Part shown: positions 7,491-11,840 of the stretch, in pieces
How positions within the stretch are numbered: the first letter of the stretch is position 1
How the letters are laid out: each line of letters opens with the position of its first letter
DNA from: Bacteroidales bacterium UBA6117
GTDB lineage: Bacteria; Bacteroidota; Bacteroidia; Bacteroidales; VadinHA17
Reading direction: 5' to 3'
NCBI GenBank assembly: GCA_002428385.1
Contig: DIWB01000069.1
Location: 1 to 11,840, forward strand
DNA: 11,840 nt
The notes under the pieces: generated by a model
The model's database searches: none
The model's input: the letters and a program-made list of their open reading frames with translations, nothing else
Told to the model about the DNA's origin: nothing
Made by a program: the position numbers and the translations under genes

Positions 7491-8486
7491 TCAGAAATAC
7501 CTTGGATTGGCGGCGCTAACCTTGTACCTGAATTCATACCTCAGAACAAACTCCGTTGAACCCTTTGAATATGAATTCATTCTTCCGAAGGGATAATCAT
7601 ACGAAAATCCAAACATCAGCTGGTGATTAAGCTGAACCTGCAGGATGGCCACCGCAACCTCTTCCGAAACCCTGTACGATCCTCCGGCCCATATAAGGTC
7701 AGCGATTATAAAGTTGCCGTTTATGTCAAACTGCCTCAGCTTTTCTGCATCCCCAAGTGAATAGTCGATCAGTACCGACGGCTTGAATTTCAGAATCGGG
7801 GCTATTTCTATCAGCCCGCCTGCCGAGATCAGAAACTCGTACTGCCCGAAATCGTGATATGGTGATACCGTGCCATTGTTGTTGCGCCTGTAGTTAAGAA
7901 ACGACGGAACAGCCAGCCCGGCAAAAATCCTGTCGGAGAAATAGTAAACTCCTGCACCGGCATTGGGTAATACAAGTGATTTTTCATTCGACTGGAAAAC
8001 CGGATCTCCCGGATCGTTCAGGAGCAATCCTGTATAGTCGGTATTAGAGAGATCGACTCCTGCCTTAAGCCCCATGGAGATCTTGCCCCTTTTCATCTTT
8101 ATATGATATGCATAGCTGCCATAAAGGCTGGTTGACCTTGTTGCTCCGTACTTCATGAACTGGGCTGTCATGCCCAGGGCTACCTTGTCGTTCTTCATCG
8201 GAGAATGAACTGAAAGCGACTGAAGCAAAGGCGAGCCGTTTGTCCCCATCCACTGCATCCTGTACGACAGTGTACCGCTAAGAACCTCGCGGGTTCCGGT
8301 GTAAGCGGGATTAATCACCATGCCGTTCTGAAGATACTGGCTGTAAACCGGAAACCCAAGGTTTATCCTGGTTGAATCCGGAACCTGGGCATCGATCCTG
8401 AAACAGGAAAGAAGCGATGCAAGCAGCATCACCGGCACCACTGGCCTGATCCCTGAACGGATTTTATTTATAAGAAGACATTTCAT
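7491..8486 (-). CDS. Type IX secretion system membrane protein, PorP/SprF family
   Basis: This 331-residue protein belongs to the PorP/SprF family of outer-membrane beta-barrel proteins that work with the T9SS. After a signal peptide (about 1-34, ending RIDAQ) come the family's N-terminal signature SQYLQNGMVINPAYTG (49-64) and SYRMQWMG (74-81), a middle of alternating beta strands, a late block HQLMFGFSYDYPFG, and the usual aromatic end NPRYF. The length is normal for the family. In known systems, type B sorting-domain substrates such as SprB need a cognate SprF; this gene starts 4 bases after the type B substrate gene, so it is the obvious partner. An LLSC motif in the signal region (25-28) looks slightly like a lipobox, but cleavage at IDA|Q fits a barrel protein better. 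No other T9SS core genes (porK, L, M, N, sov/sprA) are in the window. Confidence 0.94.
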   Translation of the reverse strand: MKCLLINKIRSGIRPVVPVMLLASLLSCFRIDAQVPDSTRINLGFPVYSQYLQNGMVINPAYTGTREVLSGTLSYRMQWMGTNGSPLLQSLSVHSPMKNDKVALGMTAQFMKYGATRSTSLYGSYAYHIKMKRGKISMGLKAGVDLSNTDYTGLLLNDPGDPVFQSNEKSLVLPNAGAGVYYFSDRIFAGLAVPSFLNYRRNNNGTVSPYHDFGQYEFLISAGGLIEIAPILKFKPSVLIDYSLGDAEKLRQFDINGNFIIADLIWAGGSYRVSEEVAVAILQVQLNHQLMFGFSYDYPFGRMNSYSKGSTEFVLRYEFRYKVSAANPRYF

Positions 8487-8490
8487 CCAA

Positions 8491-11400
8491 TCAATATCTT
8501 TTCAATACAACAAAGCCGCTTTTCCTGAAAACCTGACCGTTCCCCTTCGAAGTCAGCTTCAGAAGGTAATAATAGGTCCCCTCCGGAACTTCAGCGCCCT
8601 TCAGAGTCCTTCCGTCCCAGTCGATCCATTCATCCCCGCCGGTATTTGTGGTCCGGAAGACTTCCGTACCCGCTCCGTTTATTACTGTCATCTCAGCCGT
8701 CTGATTCTCCAGATCGAGACCATTGATCCTGAAAGTATTATTATATCCTCCCGGATCATCGTTGGGTGAGAATCCCTCGGGTATCATCAGGTTAAGAACA
8801 GATACCAGCAGTTCATCTTCAATAGTGCAGGCGCCCCGCGTTACTGTCCAGAGGAAGGTGTTCAGTCCCTCCGACAAACCGCTGACCCTTGTGGTCGCGT
8901 CAGTATCATTGTCAAAACTTCCCGTACCATTAACGAGTGTCCATTTGCCTGCTCCGCCGTCTGTCGGGGGATCAGCCTGAAGCCTGATTATGTGATCGAA
9001 GCTGTGAAGGATTGTATCCCTGCCTGCTGATATTGCATAGCCCTCAGGCAATGAGTCCTTGACAATTTCGAGAACATTGGAGAGGCTTGAACAGCAGTCA
9101 AAGGCTCCAGAAGTCACAAACCGTCTGTATCGCATGGTGTTCGTCATGGCCGGCGGCTGGTATGTGCCATTTGATGAGTTGTTTGTCCCCTGTGCAGGAA
9201 CCCACGAAGAGCCATCGGCGCTTTGCTGCCATAAATAGGTGTAGGAACCTGATCCTCCTGTAATCGACTGTCCCGGTGCCTGTGTAAGCAAAGCCGGAAT
9301 ATCCGATTTGCAAACCACCTGATCTCCGGCAATTGTGTTGTTTGCTATTACCGGCAATACTGTTATCCTCACCGGTTCACTTTCCGATATGCACTCACCC
9401 GATACAGCCCTCCTCCTGAACCATGTTGTTGATGTCAGCGCCCCGGGCTGGTATTCAACGCCCGTTGCGGAAGGAAGTTCCGTCCAGGCGGTGTTATCAG
9501 GTGATGATGACCACAGGTATATAAAATCGCCCGGCGCTCCGGTACCGCCGGTGGCACTCAGGCCTGTTATCCTGTGCGGAGTGCTGCCGCTGCATACAGT
9601 TGTATCGGCAAGCCCTCCTGCAAGAAGAGAGATAGTATTATTGCTTACAGTTTCGTGCACATGTATCCATACTGCATTGCTTATGCTCATACAGGCAGAT
9701 GACCTTACTATTCTTCTGTACCTCACCGTATCTGTTAGAACCGGCGTGGTGAAATCCGGGAAAGCCCCATTCGTAAAACCGGTAATATCGGTCCATGAGT
9801 GATAAGCAGTACTGTCCTGCCAGGTGAATGTATATGAACCCGGACCCGCACCGTTCAGAGGAACAGAACCGGTAATGACTACCGGGTCCGATCCTGAACA
9901 GATTGTCTGGTCGGCCGTAACAAGGGTATTGGAAGTGATCTCCGGATATGAAGTGAGAATAACGGGCTCGCTGGCATTCCGGCACACATCATTGCTGCCC
10001 GAATAGACAACTCTCCTGAAATATTGCTGCCCGGGAAAATAAGTTGCAGATTCTGCAGGATCATAGCCGGCCGCGTTTGTGACTCCTGCAGCCGCTGTCC
10101 ATACTGAATTATCGATGCTGCTTTCCCATACATACCTGTAGTTGTTATCGCCTCCCGACAGGGTTGGAGCAACTGTCCCCTCGAGATTTATGAAGGTCAT
10201 TCCTTCACAGATCTCCTGGGCCTGTGTAAGTATTGAATTGTTTTCAACCGGATTCAGAACATTGATACTGACTGAGGGGCTTACATCCCTGCAGGCTCCC
10301 GATGAAACGATACGCCGGTACCACGTTGTTTGTGTTAGAGGCTGGGATGGCTGATAGCTTTCGGTTACTGCCGGCAGGGCCGTATAGTTTACATTGTCAG
10401 CGCTTGTCTCCCAGATGTAATCATAGGCGCCATTCCCGTCAGAAATAATCCCGGCCGGATTTAAGGCTGATGCATTCTGACCGTAGCACAGGGTGCCTGG
10501 ATCAGCTATAATATTATTCTTTATGTTCTGATGGACAATAATATTCACCGGCAGGCTGTAATCAGTGATGGCAGCGCCGAAATCAGTAACCACCCTTCTG
10601 AACCATGTGGTCTGTGACAATTCAGCAGGGGGTGTGTAATGCTGCTGGTTGTTCGTACCGGGGGCATTAGTGAAGCCGGTAAGCGCCGAAACCGTACTGC
10701 TCTCCCACCGGTAACTGTATGGCGGTGTTCCTCCTACGGGCTGTGTTCCGGTCAGCTGACCGTAAAGCACATTTGAACAGACTGAGTCGATCCTGTTTCC
10801 CGTTTCAGCCGAGCGTATAGAGTTAAACAGAAATCCGTTCAGATTGGGGAAATAAGAATATTTAAGCTCACCGAGACCTTCTGCAGGGATTGTGGGAGCC
10901 GGGGTACCGTTTGACACGGTTGCACCGGTAACGGATACCGGTGTCGAGTTGGAACTGAACCATATAAGTCCTCCGCCGCCTCCGCCGCCTTCGCCCGAGC
11001 CACCCGGACTGGTTCCACCGTTTCCTCCGTTTGCTGAAAGGGTCAGCTCACTGTTGAAGCCCTGGAACGAAAGGACTATTGATCCTCCTGCACCACCCCC
11101 TCCTGCTCCGGCATCTGAAACCGAATTCAGCGCCGTCACTCCGTCGGCTCTAATTATCTGATTGTTCCCGTCAATTGAATCTGCTATTATAAATACTATC
11201 CCGCCGCCGCTTCCGCCAGCCGAAGCCGTCGAACCGGTTGCCTGGGTTGACGCACCTGCGCCTCCTCCCAGAAATATACCATCCTGAATTATTGAACCGA
11301 ATATATTCATGCCTCCGTATCCGCCGTCGCGAGGGTCGATACTGCACTGCATTGCATTCTCTATACCGCCGTCGGCTCCCTTACCGCGGTTTGAACCGCC

Positions 11401-11840
11401 GCCGCCGCCGGAATATCGCCCGTTACCGCCGCCGCCGCCTGTAAAGTTCCTGCCCTGCCCCTTTGCATGACCGGGATAAAGCAAAACTCCGTTATCATCG
11501 TGTATTGCCACACCTTCGCCTTTCAGGCCCGCATTGTTCCATGAAAGATTATAGGAGTCACGATCATATGATGAAGCATCATTAGGTACAATAAAAGTTG
11601 AAACGCATTCTCCTGTTCCCGGCACACCGGAAGCCCCGGCAAATCCCTGACCGGTGACATCAATACCGGCATTGAGGGTAAGCTTCCGGCCTGCCATGAT
11701 TGCCACAACCCCGCCGGTGCCGGTTGAATTGTTCCAGGGCTGTGCCGAAAGTGTCGATGTGACAACCGGCTCATTATAGAAAGGTACCCTGATCAGCTGA
11801 ACATTACCAATAGTATTGTATGAGTTTATGTAAACATTCC
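8491..11840 (-). CDS. Large surface protein with Ig-like repeats and type B T9SS sorting domain (N-terminus outside window)
   Basis: The reading frame is open to the right window edge, so this is the last 1115 residues of a longer protein; an in-frame GTG at 11706 lies inside a continuous beta-rich segment and is not a likely start. Visible residues about 35-320 alternate Gly-rich loops with strand motifs (GGVVAIMAGRKLTLNAGIDV, GGGIVFIIADS, GGSIVLSFQGF, GGGLIWFSSN), suggesting a polyglycine or beta-helix-like stalk. Six Ig-like repeats of about 85-100 residues occupy 352-926, each with a YxW strand and a [WRY][YF]RR motif. A different domain (KWTLVNGTGSFDND) covers 927-1016. The C-terminus (1017-1115; IPEGFSPNDD, WDGRTLKGAEVPEGTYYYLL, GFVVLKRY) is a gliding-motility-associated, type B T9SS sorting domain. 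The protein should be exported across the outer membrane and held on or released from the surface as an adhesin-like filament; ligand unknown. The stop lies 4 bases before its likely PorP/SprF partner. Confidence 0.94.
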   Translation of the reverse strand, partial: NVYINSYNTIGNVQLIRVPFYNEPVVTSTLSAQPWNNSTGTGGVVAIMAGRKLTLNAGIDVTGQGFAGASGVPGTGECVSTFIVPNDASSYDRDSYNLSWNNAGLKGEGVAIHDDNGVLLYPGHAKGQGRNFTGGGGGNGRYSGGGGGSNRGKGADGGIENAMQCSIDPRDGGYGGMNIFGSIIQDGIFLGGGAGASTQATGSTASAGGSGGGIVFIIADSIDGNNQIIRADGVTALNSVSDAGAGGGGAGGSIVLSFQGFNSELTLSANGGNGGTSPGGSGEGGGGGGGLIWFSSNSTPVSVTGATVSNGTPAPTIPAEGLGELKYSYFPNLNGFLFNSIRSAETGNRIDSVCSNVLYGQLTGTQPVGGTPPYSYRWESSTVSALTGFTNAPGTNNQQHYTPPAELSQTTWFRRVVTDFGAAITDYSLPVNIIVHQNIKNNIIADPGTLCYGQNASALNPAGIISDGNGAYDYIWETSADNVNYTALPAVTESYQPSQPLTQTTWYRRIVSSGACRDVSPSVSINVLNPVENNSILTQAQEICEGMTFINLEGTVAPTLSGGDNNYRYVWESSIDNSVWTAAAGVTNAAGYDPAESATYFPGQQYFRRVVYSGSNDVCRNASEPVILTSYPEITSNTLVTADQTICSGSDPVVITGSVPLNGAGPGSYTFTWQDSTAYHSWTDITGFTNGAFPDFTTPVLTDTVRYRRIVRSSACMSISNAVWIHVHETVSNNTISLLAGGLADTTVCSGSTPHRITGLSATGGTGAPGDFIYLWSSSPDNTAWTELPSATGVEYQPGALTSTTWFRRRAVSGECISESEPVRITVLPVIANNTIAGDQVVCKSDIPALLTQAPGQSITGGSGSYTYLWQQSADGSSWVPAQGTNNSSNGTYQPPAMTNTMRYRRFVTSGAFDCCSSLSNVLEIVKDSLPEGYAISAGRDTILHSFDHIIRLQADPPTDGGAGKWTLVNGTGSFDNDTDATTRVSGLSEGLNTFLWTVTRGACTIEDELLVSVLNLMIPEGFSPNDDPGGYNNTFRINGLDLENQTAEMTVINGAGTEVFRTTNTGGDEWIDWDGRTLKGAEVPEGTYYYLLKLTSKGNGQVFRKSGFVVLKRY
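8494..8790 (-). other. Type B T9SS C-terminal sorting domain of the surface protein
   Basis: The last 99 residues match the gliding-motility-associated C-terminal domain pattern: a FSPNDD start, the strand block AEMTVINGAGTEVFRT, then WIDWDGR, the PEGTYYYLLKL strand and a terminal strand GFVVLKRY. In this family the domain targets the protein to the T9SS, and type B domains depend on a PorP/SprF-like partner, encoded here immediately downstream. Confidence 0.9.
9061..10785 (-). repeat. Six tandem Ig-like repeats in the surface protein
   Basis: By protein alignment the units are roughly 10785-10531, 10530-10255, 10254-9946, 9945-9655, 9654-9355 and 9354-9061. Units 2-6 begin with an Asn-rich linker (such as KNNIIADPGTLC, ENNSILTQAQEIC, SNTLVTADQTIC, ANNTIAGDQVVC), have a central tyrosine/tryptophan strand (YSYRWESS, YDYIWETS, YRYVWESS, YTYLWQQS) and carry the motifs WFRRVV, WYRRIV, YFRRVV, RYRRIV, WFRRRA and RYRRFV. 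Several units have one Cys near the start and one after the RR motif (for example SGAC, SGEC), a spacing compatible with a disulfide bond. The units differ considerably in sequence, so this is an old duplication, not a recent DNA-level repeat. Confidence 0.85.
10969..11439 (-). repeat. Glycine-rich low-complexity segment in the surface protein
   Basis: The segment encodes several polyglycine runs (for example TGGGGGNG, YSGGGGGSNRG and GEGGGGGGGL) separated by hydrophobic strands. On the plus strand it shows as short ccg/gcc triplet tracts, for instance near 10974-10991 and 11396-11410. The triplet nature means length changes would mostly stay in frame. Confidence 0.8.

Noticed and set aside
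8403..8414. LLSC in the PorP/SprF signal region as a lipoprotein lipobox
   Set aside because: The family is a beta-barrel with a conventional signal peptide, and a good cleavage site (IDA|Q) follows shortly after; a lipid anchor is unlikely.
9061..10785. Recent DNA-level tandem duplication in the Ig-like repeat array
   Set aside because: The units share protein motifs but no long identical DNA stretches, so this is old divergence and not a recent expansion.
8723..11444. Plus-strand frames opposite the surface protein, including Pro- and Arg-rich ones near 10892-11161 and 11238-11444
   Set aside because: Their odd compositions are the antisense reading of Gly-rich codons; no independent coding evidence.
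11704..11706. GTG at 11706 as the start of the large surface protein
   Set aside because: The same frame stays open for 44 more codons to the window edge, and the residues on both sides of the GTG form one continuous beta-strand motif, so the true start is outside the window.

Overview
The window looks like a chromosomal piece of a Bacteroidota (Bacteroidetes) bacterium that has a type IX secretion system (T9SS). The evidence is a gliding-motility-type (type B) T9SS sorting domain, a PorP/SprF-family outer-membrane protein, a PD40/PKD protein, a periplasmic propeller plus Y_Y_Y sensor, and starts without clear Shine-Dalgarno sequences. A lineage below the phylum is not supported by the sequence alone.

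Layout: every real gene is on the minus strand, so transcription runs from right to left. Positions 11840 to 1849 hold five closely packed genes, with gaps of 4, 5, 28 and 11 bases, that read as one operon. In transcription order they are: (1) a large glycine-rich, Ig-like-repeat surface protein with a type B T9SS C-terminal domain, its N-terminus cut by the right window edge; (2) a PorP/SprF-family protein; (3) a secreted PD40 beta-propeller protein with two PKD domains; (4) a secreted protein of unknown function; (5) a membrane sensor with a periplasmic two-component-regulator propeller, a Y_Y_Y domain, one membrane helix, a coiled coil and a cytoplasmic SpoIIE/PP2C phosphatase.

Positions 1 to 1847 are an apparently complete insertion sequence with imperfect terminal inverted repeats of about 19 bp and one DDE transposase of the IS5/ISNCY-like type. 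It is visibly AT-richer than the operon. Its right end lies one base beyond the stop codon of the phosphatase gene, in the same orientation as the operon.

Working model (inference): genes 1 and 2 are a substrate and its dedicated T9SS accessory protein, since type B substrates such as SprB depend on an SprF-type partner. Genes 3 and 4 would be envelope accessory factors. Gene 5 would read an envelope signal and change the phosphorylation state of a cytoplasmic partner encoded elsewhere. No RNA genes, CRISPR arrays or convincing terminators were seen. The only non-coding stretches longer than 30 bases are the two ends of the insertion sequence.
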